A stretch of DNA of 5,677 bases from Chloroflexota bacterium (GCA_021812265.1 JAKAOI010000172.1:1-5677); one strand, 5' to 3'; positions 1 through 5,606 are shown, counted from the first letter of the stretch. Notes: generated from the letters alone by a model not told the origin. Made by a program: numbers and translations.

Positions 1-10
1 GTGTATAGCT

Positions 11-337
11 ATGTTAACTGATGAAGAACGTAACAGCATTGCTCAAGAAGTGAAAACCACTCTCTACGAAGTGGTTGACCCTGAAATTGGCGTGAATATC
101 GTCGATCTTGGTCTCGTATATTCCATTACCGTAGATGAAAACGGCTTTTTAACTATTCAAATGACTTTAACTACTCCCGGCTGCCCCATGCACGAATCGC
201 TGAGTGACGGCGTGAGCCGCGCTGTCGCCGGTATACCAAACCTCACCGGCGGCTCCATCAATCTCGTGTGGGACCCACCATGGAGTCCCGATAATATGAC
301 AGATGAAGGCCGCCGGCAACTATCAGCAAGATATTAA
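11..337 (+). CDS. DUF59/MIP18-family metal-sulfur cluster assembly factor (PaaD/SufT-like)
   Basis: A 108-residue, single-domain cytoplasmic protein of the DUF59 (MIP18/PaaD/SufT) family. Members act in maturation of Fe-S proteins or in supplying metal-sulfur clusters to client enzymes. Family landmarks seen are DPEIGVNIVDLGLVY (residues 23-37), TTPGCPMHESL (54-64) with the conserved cysteine C58, and a C-terminal WDPPWSPDNM (87-96) followed by a short helix. The length is normal, so the protein looks complete. The ATG at 11 fits the usual N-terminus of the family. Only 10 bases precede it and they hold no clear Shine-Dalgarno site, so an upstream start outside the window cannot be excluded. 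The gene converges with the ChrB-domain gene. Paralogues of this family often sit beside denitrification and redox genes, in keeping with the DUF2249 and oxidase-like genes here, but the client is unknown. Confidence 0.9.
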   Translation: MLTDEERNSIAQEVKTTLYEVVDPEIGVNIVDLGLVYSITVDENGFLTIQMTLTTPGCPMHESLSDGVSRAVAGIPNLTGGSINLVWDPPWSPDNMTDEGRRQLSARY

Positions 338-421
338 TGCTGCTGCATTGGCGGCGCCGCAAGCGTCCTCACGGGGCGACGAAAGGACGCTTTACGATGA
401 AAGCGCATCAGAAAGCGCTTG
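338..421. terminator. Convergent intergenic region with two hairpins, possible bidirectional terminator
   Basis: Three symmetrical elements fill the 84 bases between two converging stop codons: a perfect 10-bp palindrome GCGGCGCCGC (351-360), an 8-bp stem AAGCGTCC/GGACGCTT (361-368 with 385-392, 16-nt loop), and a 6-bp stem AAGCGC/GCGCTT (401-406 with 415-420, 8-nt loop). No long T-tract follows any of them on either strand. Termination in both directions is therefore an inference from position and structure. Confidence 0.45.
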
Positions 422-886
422 TTAATCTTTAAACGCGCCGTTTAATTTGCCTTGAGACACCATCGTTTGGCAATAGGCATACAAAGCGTCGTACACAATG
501 CTTTCTGCCTGTAAAATTGCGTGGTCATCCGCCAAATTCAGACGCCGGAAGCCTTCAGCGATTGCTTCAAGCCCGGCGCCTTCAGGCTGCTGATACAATG
601 TGTTATCGGTATCGGCGCCATTCACAATTTTACCCAGCAACGCTAAGGCAGGATCTTTGAGCAAATCATATTTGCGCAATATCGCCTCGAACGAGCATTC
701 CTGTCCATGATGACCTAATTCCACCCCTTTAGCGTCAAATGGCGTTGCGTTTTCACGTTCCGCCACTGCCATGATCTGATCCGCCGGAACAAACAGGAAT
801 TCCGCTTGAGGATCTACAAACGCGCGGATAAGCCATGGACACGCAACGCGATCTACTTTAACATGCTCACGAGTAACCCACTTCAT
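422..886 (-). CDS. Stand-alone ChrB-type chromate resistance domain protein
   Basis: A 154-residue soluble protein that matches the C-terminal 'chromate resistance' domain of ChrB. Family landmarks are KWVTREHVKVDRVACPWLIR (residues 2-21), FLFVPADQI (30-38), GHHGQECSF (58-66) and a segment ending in IVNGADTD (87-94). C16, H59, H60, C64 and D92 are candidate metal or redox residues by their conservation pattern; this is inferred. Full ChrB proteins carry an extra N-terminal region, absent here, and no ChrA chromate transporter is in view, so a direct role in chromate efflux is unproven. The ATG at 886 is chosen because TAGGAG lies 8 nt upstream (895-900). The open frame continues to 967, but that part is AT-rich leader-like sequence with no ribosome site. 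It lies 144 nt downstream of the oxidase-like gene and may be co-transcribed with it. Confidence 0.85.
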   Translation of the reverse strand: MKWVTREHVKVDRVACPWLIRAFVDPQAEFLFVPADQIMAVAERENATPFDAKGVELGHHGQECSFEAILRKYDLLKDPALALLGKIVNGADTDNTLYQQPEGAGLEAIAEGFRRLNLADDHAILQAESIVYDALYAYCQTMVSQGKLNGAFKD

Positions 887-1030
887 AGTTTTTTCTCCTA
901 TAAACCCGAACCTCGAAAAGGAATACGGGGAAATGTAGTGACACAGCAAACCTGTATCATAAGGCATGCTGCCGACTATACGCCTCAGTGTACATTTATT
1001 TTCCGCTGATACATAGCAAAATTCAGCGTA
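887..1030 (-). promoter_or_regulatory. Spacer before the ChrB-domain gene with weak hairpin and SD
   Basis: This 144-nt spacer holds the TAGGAG ribosome site (895-900, minus strand). It also holds a 6-bp inverted repeat CGCTGA/TCAGCG (1004-1009 with 1023-1028, 13-nt loop) just after the stop of the oxidase-like gene. A minus-strand TATGAT lies near 957-962 without a convincing -35 box. The hairpin lacks a T-tract, so it is at best a weak attenuator. Whether the ChrB-domain gene has its own promoter cannot be decided from sequence. Confidence 0.3.
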
Positions 1031-2359
1031 TTATGCCGTGAAAATATCCTTTAGGCGCAAGTGCGATAACACCCTAAAAATAACATAGCCAACAATAATA
1101 AAGCCAATTTCTAGCACAATGGAACCGGCAATAACCACATCAGCTTGACTGAAAAACGCGCCAAACACAATAGTGAGTATGCCAATGTTGGTGAGAACAA
1201 GGGCAGCAACGGTTGCGCGTTGATCGAGCAAGTCTTTTAGCAAGGGTACTTTTTTAACGCCGGCGTCGGGTCCATAGCGGGTATGCCAAACAAGAAACGG
1301 CACAATTTTATACATATAACCGGTAATATGCTGCCCAAACGCGCCAACAATAATAATAACTCCTGCGGCAATAAATACATGCGGCTCGTTGCGCGCGCGA
1401 AAAATCAGAACCATGGCAAAAGGAAAGCCGACGCACATGTATACCATGCCTGCTATAGCGTGTATTTGCGCCGGCTCCAGTTTTTTCCGCAGACGCTTGC
1501 TATACATTTGCCATACATCATACGCATACAGCGTCAAACCAGCCAATAAAACCAGCATACCGATATATGGAATCCACGGCACGGCAAATACGGTTGAAAG
1601 CGCAAAAACAACAACGCCGGAAGTATTTATATAAAGGACATATTCCCCTAATTTTTGATTATGCCCATGTGTTAAAGAAAACATAGGAATCAGCGTATAC
1701 GAAACACCGGTTAAAATCGTCAGCAGCCAGCCGGCAACACCAATGGTCAAATGAGTGAGCACAAACGAATACGTCCATTGTCCTAAGAAACCATATTGCA
1801 GATTCAATCCGGCTGTTATTCCAAAACTGATAACACACAGCAGATAGATGAACGCTGTGAGAATAAATTTTGCTGTGAGCGGCTTGTTGGGGCTTTTTAT
1901 TATTGACACGATCAACACGGTTATATGATGCGCAACAGCAATACATATCAGTGAGCCGCCGGTAATAATATACCAAGGCCGCATATACCAAAACCCAAAT
2001 ATCAACGTAACGGCGCCGATAAAATAGATGGGGAACTGCCAGCGCACAAATTTGGACCAAACCAACGGCGCTGCTAATATTACCGGCGTCAATTGATAGG
2101 AAGCGCCAAGCGCCGACATAGTAATCCAACCGATTACCGCCATATGCGTGTCCGCAAGGGTATGCGGATTAAAGGGGGTAATAAACGCCGCCGGCAGCGC
2201 AACGCCGGCAAACGCGCCAAAAAAGAGCATACCGATAACTGCCGCAGCAAGATGACTCAACGGAGCGATCAGCGGCAGTTCGCGTCGTCCTCCGTAGCTT
2301 TCACTGCCTCGCACCGAAAACGCGGCAGATTTCCCCATGGAAATTGGTGGACGATTCAT
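1031..2359 (-). CDS. Cytochrome c oxidase subunit I-like 12-helix membrane protein
   Basis: A 442-residue integral membrane protein with about twelve hydrophobic helices (roughly 32-60, 71-95, 108-126, 130-154, 164-184, 197-226, 240-259, 262-281, 301-320, 328-355, 382-403, 407-430). It resembles the branch annotated as cbb3-type oxidase subunit I-like and the NnrS-like heme-copper proteins. THMAVIGWITM (71-81) looks like the helix-2 heme-ligand region, and GQHITGYMYKIVPFLVWH (342-359) is a characteristic late segment. The canonical HPEVY motif and the paired copper-site histidines of helices 6 and 7 are absent; the only HH (144-145) is in helix 4. It may therefore bind heme without being an oxygen reductase. 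The pattern GW-x6-G-x-SY-x-L-x-P occurs twice (77-92 and 210-225). The ATG is supported by AGGA 7 nt upstream. It follows the DUF2249 gene by 18 nt, in one operon. Function is unproven; nitric-oxide or redox stress is the best guess. Confidence 0.78.
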   Translation of the reverse strand: MNRPPISMGKSAAFSVRGSESYGGRRELPLIAPLSHLAAAVIGMLFFGAFAGVALPAAFITPFNPHTLADTHMAVIGWITMSALGASYQLTPVILAAPLVWSKFVRWQFPIYFIGAVTLIFGFWYMRPWYIITGGSLICIAVAHHITVLIVSIIKSPNKPLTAKFILTAFIYLLCVISFGITAGLNLQYGFLGQWTYSFVLTHLTIGVAGWLLTILTGVSYTLIPMFSLTHGHNQKLGEYVLYINTSGVVVFALSTVFAVPWIPYIGMLVLLAGLTLYAYDVWQMYSKRLRKKLEPAQIHAIAGMVYMCVGFPFAMVLIFRARNEPHVFIAAGVIIIVGAFGQHITGYMYKIVPFLVWHTRYGPDAGVKKVPLLKDLLDQRATVAALVLTNIGILTIVFGAFFSQADVVIAGSIVLEIGFIIVGYVIFRVLSHLRLKDIFTA

Positions 2360-2377
2360 TTGTTTTTCCTAGCTTTA

Positions 2378-2644
2378 CTATTCTTCTGAAGCAGATTCCT
2401 GAGGGTCTTTGCGAACAAAAAACACATGCCATTCAGTCGCCGACACACTTTTTGTTTCTGCGTGAACAAAGCCGCGTTTATCCAGCACACTATACAAAGG
2501 CACAGGGTTAAACGGCGCGATAAGGTGCAATATTCCGTTTTCGGGAATGCGCGCTGCGGTTACCATAATTTTCACAAACGGCTCTTCGCCATTGGCGAGG
2601 TCCGGTCGAACATCCAATATCGTCTCTTCGGATTCGGCGCTCAT
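2378..2644 (-). CDS. DUF2249 domain protein
   Basis: An 88-residue cytoplasmic protein covering one DUF2249 domain. Landmarks are ILDVRPDLANGEEPF (residues 9-23), the HLIAPFNPVPLYSVLDKRGF stretch (40-59) and a C-terminal EWHVFF strand (71-76). The small alpha-beta fold is thought to resemble SirA/TusA proteins, but the equivalent catalytic cysteine is missing: the chosen protein has no cysteine at all. The ATG at 2644 is preferred because AGGAG (2657-2661) lies 12 nt upstream, a slightly long spacing. Earlier in-frame ATGs at 2665 and 2692 would add residues not typical of the family and have no ribosome site. It is the first gene of the minus-strand operon and is divergent from the Crp/Fnr gene. 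DUF2249 genes are frequent neighbours of nitric-oxide reductase, NnrS-like and oxidase-like genes; their biochemical role is not established. Confidence 0.88.
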   Translation of the reverse strand: MSAESEETILDVRPDLANGEEPFVKIMVTAARIPENGILHLIAPFNPVPLYSVLDKRGFVHAETKSVSATEWHVFFVRKDPQESASEE

Positions 2645-2675
2645 GTATACGGGACACTCCTGCATGAAAAAAATA

Positions 2676-2688
2676 CGTATGAAATACG
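2676..2688. repeat. Short perfect inverted repeat CGTAT-GAA-ATACG
   Basis: A 5-3-5 perfect inverted repeat (CGTATGAAATACG) overlaps the palindrome ATACGTAT (2673-2680). It lies in the leader of the minus-strand operon, about 30 bp from the TTGAA-N4-TTCAA element. It could be an operator half or coincidence; no family consensus is recognised. Confidence 0.25.
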
Positions 2689-2706
2689 ACAAAAAAATCT
2701 TGCAAA

Positions 2707-2720
2707 TTGAACTAATTCAA
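2707..2720. promoter_or_regulatory. FNR/DNR-box-like perfect inverted repeat TTGAA-N4-TTCAA
   Basis: TTGAACTAATTCAA is a perfect 5-4-5 inverted repeat with the spacing of FNR/DNR-type operators (TTGAT-N4-ATCAA). It differs only at the innermost base of each arm. Its centre lies 31 bp before the centre of a TATGAT -10 hexamer (2742-2747), close to the -41.5 geometry used by class II activators on the rightward gene. It could also serve the leftward operon. The regulator encoded next door has CRP-like rather than FNR-like contact residues, so the protein that binds here may be another one. Confidence 0.5.
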
Positions 2721-2736
2721 GTATATCCTATGGCAA

Positions 2737-2747
2737 TATGATATGAT
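2737..2747 (+). promoter_or_regulatory. Candidate overlapping -10 elements (TATGATATGAT) for the Crp/Fnr gene
   Basis: Two overlapping TATGAT hexamers (2737-2742 and 2742-2747), each 5/6 to the sigma-70 consensus, lie about 40 nt before the start codon. Neither has a good -35 box at 16-18 bp, which would suit an activator-dependent promoter. The predicted transcription start, about 2754, would fall inside the CRP-like palindrome. Confidence 0.45.
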
Positions 2748-2762
2748 GTGATAAAAGTCGCA
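2747..2762. promoter_or_regulatory. CRP-type operator-like palindrome TGTGA-N6-TCGCA
   Basis: TGTGATAAAAGTCGCA matches the CRP consensus TGTGA-N6-TCACA at nine of ten conserved positions, with the exact 6-bp spacer. It lies 21 nt before the chosen ATG of the Crp/Fnr gene and over its likely transcription start. That arrangement is typical of autorepression. The adjacent regulator carries R184, E185, G188 and R189, the residues that in CRP read this half-site. Binding is inferred. Confidence 0.5.
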
Positions 2763-2783
2763 AGAATAGAATGGAAGCGTCAT

Positions 2784-3485
2784 ATGCCTGTTTCACCGCA
2801 TAAAATTGCTGAAATTTCATTATTTCACACGCTAACGGAAGATGATTGTTTGCTTATTTCTCGCTACGCTTGGGAACGGTCTTATGCCAAAGGGGAAATT
2901 ATCGTATTTGAAGGTGAATCGAAAAGCCCGCTTTACTTTGTGGTTAACGGATTGGTAAAAATATATAAATTATCGGAAGACGGTAGAGAGCAGGTGCTGC
3001 GTATGGTCGGCGGCGGCAGAACTTTTAATGACGCGCCCGCTTTTGATGGTCAACCTAACCCAGCAAGCGCAATGGCGGTGGAGGCAACACAAGTAATTGG
3101 TTTGGGGCAACGTGAACTCAATCAAATCATCAGTCTGCGGCCGGCTGTCGCCATGGGAGTTATCCGCAATTTCTCCAATGCGCTGCGCCATTTAGTGACC
3201 TTGGTGGAAGATTTATCACTGCGTGATGTTGTTGCTCGCGCGGCGCACCTGCTCATTATGCAAAAATATGACGCAGACAGCAAACTGCACCACTTAACCC
3301 AACAAGAGATGGCGTCTATGATAGGAGCCGCGCGGGAAGTAACAGGCCGCGCTTTGAAAAAAATAGAACAAACCGGAGCCATTAAGATACATCGCAGCCA
3401 AATTACTATTCGGAATAACGCTCTCTTGGAATCTATCGCCCGCGGCCAATCCACAATCCACATCCGCCAAAATGAGGATGAATAA
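2784..3485 (+). CDS. Crp/Fnr-family transcriptional regulator (no Fe-S cysteines)
   Basis: A 233-residue regulator of normal family length. It has a cyclic-nucleotide-type beta-barrel (about 12-115), a long dimerisation helix (about 118-150) and a winged helix-turn-helix (about 150-215). Only one cysteine (C22) is present, so it cannot carry an FNR-type 4Fe-4S cluster. The nucleotide-pocket Arg-Ser of CRP is replaced (PNPASA, 91-96), so cAMP is an unlikely ligand. This pattern is common among DNR/NNR-like sensors of nitric oxide or redox state, but the ligand is inferred. The recognition helix REVTGR (184-189) matches the CRP pattern RETVGR, predicting TGTGA half-sites. ATG 2784 is preferred because GGAAG lies 6 nt upstream. 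An in-frame GTG at 2748 has no ribosome site and would put the operator-like palindrome inside the gene. It is divergent from the DUF2249 operon, its probable target. Confidence 0.93.
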   Translation: MPVSPHKIAEISLFHTLTEDDCLLISRYAWERSYAKGEIIVFEGESKSPLYFVVNGLVKIYKLSEDGREQVLRMVGGGRTFNDAPAFDGQPNPASAMAVEATQVIGLGQRELNQIISLRPAVAMGVIRNFSNALRHLVTLVEDLSLRDVVARAAHLLIMQKYDADSKLHHLTQQEMASMIGAAREVTGRALKKIEQTGAIKIHRSQITIRNNALLESIARGQSTIHIRQNEDE

Positions 3486-3490
3486 TCGCC

Positions 3491-3521
3491 AGTATATAAA
3501 ATAGTATATATTTTATATACT
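3491..3521. repeat. Perfect 13-bp AT-rich inverted repeat, 5-nt loop
   Basis: The arms AGTATATAAAATA (3491-3503) and TATTTTATATACT (3509-3521) are exactly complementary around GTATA, and the repeat begins 5 nt after the regulator stop codon. With one G:C pair per stem and no following T-run, it is a poor classical terminator. It could still end transcription weakly, block read-through, protect the 3' end or bind a protein. The motif AGTATAT also occurs internally (3503-3509). Confidence 0.8.
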
Positions 3522-3633
3522 ACAATACACAGAATTTTGCATAATTAGAGAATCATTTTATATCACTATTACTCTTATATTAAGATATATATCATAATTC
3601 GTTTATCTCGCCACAACCATATTGTTTTAGCTC

Positions 3634-3661
3634 TTTAGTTCCCTGAAAAGAGCGTCGATAT
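3634..3661 (+). promoter_or_regulatory. Sigma-28 (SigD/FliA)-like promoter candidate for the chemoreceptor
   Basis: GTCGATAT (3654-3661) matches seven of eight positions of the SigD -10 element GCCGATAT. TTTAGTTC (3634-3641) lies 12 nt upstream and matches five of eight positions of TAAAGTTT. Motility sigma factors commonly transcribe chemoreceptor genes, so the context fits. The weak -35 match and the overlap with a 7-bp hairpin (GCTCTTT 3630-3636 with AAAGAGC 3647-3653) leave real doubt. The predicted start is near 3669, giving a leader of about 170 nt. Confidence 0.4.
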
Positions 3662-3678
3662 AATCCATATGGATATCG
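3656..3678. repeat. Inverted repeat CGATAT/ATATCG around a 12-bp palindrome
   Basis: CGATAT (3656-3661) pairs with ATATCG (3673-3678), and the inner CC/GG extends the stem around ATAT with an AAT bulge. The same stretch contains the perfect palindrome ATCCATATGGAT (3663-3674). It overlaps the candidate sigma-28 -10 element, so it may be an operator, or a leader hairpin if transcription starts upstream. Confidence 0.4.
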
Positions 3679-3684
3679 TAAAAC

Positions 3685-3797
3685 CCCTGTTCAAAGTACC
3701 TTGCTCAAACATACGGGAAGTCATCATGCGCGTATCCAGCTTGCCGCTTAGGTTGGGTATGACATATAACTGCTTCACAAAACCAAGCAGAACAGGG
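3685..3797 (+). ncRNA. Possible structured 5' leader of the chemoreceptor mRNA
   Basis: CCCTGTTC (3685-3692) is perfectly complementary to GAACAGGG (3790-3797), which could close a 113-nt domain. Inside it, CTGCTT (3770-3775) can pair with AAGCAG (3785-3790). CGTATCC (3731-3737) can pair with GGGTATG (3755-3761) using two G-U pairs. An alternative pairing ATACG/CGTAT (3711-3715 with 3731-3735) competes with the latter. No known riboswitch consensus was recognised: the conserved GEMM, TPP, cobalamin and purine signatures are not visible. The fold is inferred by eye. Confidence 0.3.
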
Positions 3798-3840
3798 ATG
3801 ATTCGTTTCTACCATTTTGTAAGGAGTCGGAGCCTCATTT

Positions 3841-5517
3841 ATGAACGATACATACAAAAATCGTTTTCTCAACAACATTAAGATTGCAACAAAATTGCAA
3901 ACGGCGTTTCTTCTTATGACCGCCATTGTATTAGTGATTGGGGGTGTCGGGTTGTGGGGTATAAACCAACTCAATAGCCAAATTCATACTATCACCAACA
4001 AAACATTAGTGAAAGCCAACCTCTTAGATGACATGCGAGGTGTTCGGCTAACCGTCCAATCAGATATTCTGTTCGTCATTCTTGCGCCATCAGATAGTAT
4101 AATGACATCGCAAATAGCCACTACAAATGCAGATATCCAAAAGCTGCAGAATATTATAAACTCTTTTGCTGCGCAGCCATTAAACTCTACGGAAACAACT
4201 TTATTCGCCACATATAAAAGCGATGTGCAGCAGTGGCTGGGAATTGTCAACCAAATAGAATCGCTGACACAAGCAAATAAACCAACTGACGCGCTGAATA
4301 TTGCCAATACCTCCTTAGCAACAACAGCAAAAGCCATCCTTGCCGACATGGCGGCATTGGTGAACGCCAACAAACAAGATGCGGTTCACGTTGCAAACAC
4401 CAGCTCCGCTGCGTATACCAACGTCACATGGATATTAGCTATTGCCACTATTTTAGCAATCCTGATATCAATTGCGCTCAGCCGCTTGCTTGCGACGATG
4501 ATTGTGCCGCCGTTGCGGAAAGTTGTGGCAGTTGTGCAGCGACTGGCTCACGGTGACCTAAGCAACGTAGACACATTGGTTGAACAGCACGGCGGAAAAG
4601 ATGATATCGGCGAATTAGTGCTCGCCCTCAGTGAAACGCTCGGCCGCTTGCGCGAAATTATCAGCGATGTGACCAAGGGAAGCGCATCAATGAATGACTC
4701 GTCCAATCAAATTGCTAATTACGCCAATAAAGTAAACGAAGCTACTGAACAAGTAGCGCAAACTATCCAGCAAGTTGCCGTTGGCGCGCAAGATCAAAGT
4801 GTGCAGTTAGGTCAAGCCGCGCAGAATATCTTAAATCTTGCCGAAAAAAGCGAAAAAATGCAGCAAGACGCCAGCTCAAACCTCAACACAATGGAACGTT
4901 TAAAAGAAACTGTTCTGCTAACAGCCGACCGGGTGCGTTCTTTGGGAAATCGCTCCAACACTATCGGTCAAATTATCCAAACTATTGATGAAATTGCCGG
5001 ACAAACTAATCTTTTAGCGCTGAACGCAGCAATTGAAGCTGCTCGCGCAGGTGAACACGGCCGAGGTTTTGCCGTCGTCGCTGATGAAGTCCGTAAATTG
5101 GCAGAACGATCGGTAGAGTCTACCAAAGAAATTGGATCTATTATCACCGAAACTCAGCAAGAAACTACTCAGGTTGTGCAGGCAATGGAAGCCGGTGTGG
5201 CGCAAGTGGAAGCGGGAACAAGCCAAATGGTAGAATCAGAACATGCGGCGCGTGAAATGGCGCAAAGCACTGAACGGGTGAGTGCGGCTATTACCCAAGC
5301 AGCCAGCGTCAGTGAAGAAAATAGCGCCGCAACCGAGGAAGTTTCTTCTGCAACTGAAGAAATGACCACGCAGGTATCTGAAGTCGTAAGGCAAATAGAT
5401 GTAATTCGCAATACAGTGAAAGATCTGCATGAAACTGCTCAATTCTTTCATTGGTCTGATAATAACGCGCGAAAAGATTTTTCCGCCAATGACGCAAAAT
5501 TAAAACGAGTGGCGTAA
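3841..5517 (+). CDS. Methyl-accepting chemotaxis protein (4HB-type sensor, HAMP, MCP signalling domain)
   Basis: A 558-residue transmembrane chemoreceptor, complete at both ends. It has a short cytoplasmic N-terminus, TM1 (about 21-43), an extracytoplasmic helical sensor domain (about 44-195, 4HB_MCP-like, with [16 protein letters not shown] at 61-76), TM2 (about 196-217), HAMP (about 218-272, including DDIGEL 254-259) and a long coiled-coil signalling domain to about 530. The kinase-contact tip is unmistakable, with [20 protein letters not shown] (388-407) followed by [18 protein letters not shown]. Glutamate/glutamine-rich heptads flanking the tip (around 300-330 and 490-508) are likely methylation sites. 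No C-terminal NWETF-type tether for CheR/CheB is present. The start is fixed by GGAG 8 nt upstream, and an in-frame stop precedes it at 3820. No che or flagellar genes are in view, so this is an orphan receptor. The ligand is unknown. Confidence 0.97.
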   Translation: MNDTYKNRFLNNIKIATKLQTAFLLMTAIVLVIGGVGLWGINQLNSQIHTITNKTLVKANLLDDMRGVRLTVQSDILFVILAPSDSIMTSQIATTNADIQKLQNIINSFAAQPLNSTETTLFATYKSDVQQWLGIVNQIESLTQANKPTDALNIANTSLATTAKAILADMAALVNANKQDAVHVANTSSAAYTNVTWILAIATILAILISIALSRLLATMIVPPLRKVVAVVQRLAHGDLSNVDTLVEQHGGKDDIGELVLALSETLGRLREIISDVTKGSASMNDSSNQIANYANKVNEATEQVAQTIQQVAVGAQDQSVQLGQAAQNILNLAEKSEKMQQDASSNLNTMERLKETVLLTADRVRSLGNRSNTIGQIIQTIDEIAGQTNLLALNAAIEAARAGEHGRGFAVVADEVRKLAERSVESTKEIGSIITETQQETTQVVQAMEAGVAQVEAGTSQMVESEHAAREMAQSTERVSAAITQAASVSEENSAATEEVSSATEEMTTQVSEVVRQIDVIRNTVKDLHETAQFFHWSDNNARKDFSANDAKLKRVA

Positions 5518-5563
5518 CACAGTTTATTTCAGATAATAACTACATTTAATGCTCGTTCTTGGT

Positions 5564-5595
5564 GAGAGGGTTTGGTTTACACCGAACTCTCTTTT
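5564..5595 (+). terminator. Rho-independent terminator after the chemoreceptor gene
   Basis: GAGAG (5564-5568) pairs with CTCTC (5587-5591). TTTGGT (5571-5576) pairs with ACCGAA (5581-5586), including one G-U pair, with a 2-nt GG bulge and the loop TTAC. The T-run TTTT (5592-5595) follows directly. It lies 46 nt after the chemoreceptor stop codon and separates this gene from the next one. Confidence 0.75.
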
Positions 5596-5606
5596 CTGTG
5601 TATAAT
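5576..5606 (+). promoter_or_regulatory. Promoter candidate for the gene beyond the right edge
   Basis: A consensus TATAAT (5601-5606) is preceded by TTTACA (5576-5581), five of six to the -35 consensus but at a long 19-bp spacing. The -35 overlaps the terminator stem. A second TATAAT (5645-5650) has no recognisable -35. The first is more likely because an operator-like palindrome covers its expected start point near 5613. Confidence 0.45.

Larger units (their letters stand above)
3486..3840. other. 355-nt AT-rich intergenic region
   Basis: No convincing gene lies here. The left half (about 3491-3625) is extremely AT-rich and includes a perfect inverted repeat. The right half (about 3630-3840) is less AT-rich, contains several complementary segments and ends with the ribosome site of the chemoreceptor gene (GGAG at 3829-3832, 8 nt before ATG). 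A small plus-strand open frame from 3669 has no ribosome site and no recognisable product. Confidence 0.7.

Noticed and set aside
887..967. N-terminal extension of the ChrB-domain protein from an ATG at 967
   Set aside because: The extra 27 residues do not belong to the domain and the upstream ATG has no ribosome site, whereas the ATG at 886 has TAGGAG at 8 nt and starts exactly at the family motif.
806..1009. 67-codon plus-strand open frame across the ChrB-domain gene start
   Set aside because: It is antisense to the conserved N-terminus of the ChrB-domain protein and has no recognisable motif.
1031..2359. True cbb3 terminal oxidase subunit CcoN
   Set aside because: The HPEVY-type copper-site motif and the helix-7 histidine pair are missing, and no CcoO or CcoP genes are adjacent.
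2645..2692. Longer DUF2249 protein starting at 2692 or 2665
   Set aside because: Neither ATG has a ribosome site; AGGAG at 2657-2661 can serve only the ATG at 2644, and the added residues (e.g. YFIRIFF) look like translated AT-rich leader.
2748..2783. GTG start at 2748 for the Crp/Fnr gene
   Set aside because: There is no Shine-Dalgarno site before it. It overlaps the -10 elements and the CRP-like palindrome, and the added residues are not typical of the family.
3685..3797. Cyclic-di-GMP (GEMM) riboswitch before the chemoreceptor
   Set aside because: This was considered because such riboswitches often precede motility genes, but the conserved CACGCACAGGGCAAACC and GCAAAGCC-type segments are not present.
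3669..3881. 70-codon plus-strand open frame between the regulator and chemoreceptor genes
   Set aside because: It has no ribosome site and no recognisable domain, and it runs into the chemoreceptor gene in another frame.
3705..3974. 89-codon minus-strand open frame overlapping the start of the chemoreceptor gene
   Set aside because: It is antisense to a clear gene, and its composition and product are unlike a real protein family.
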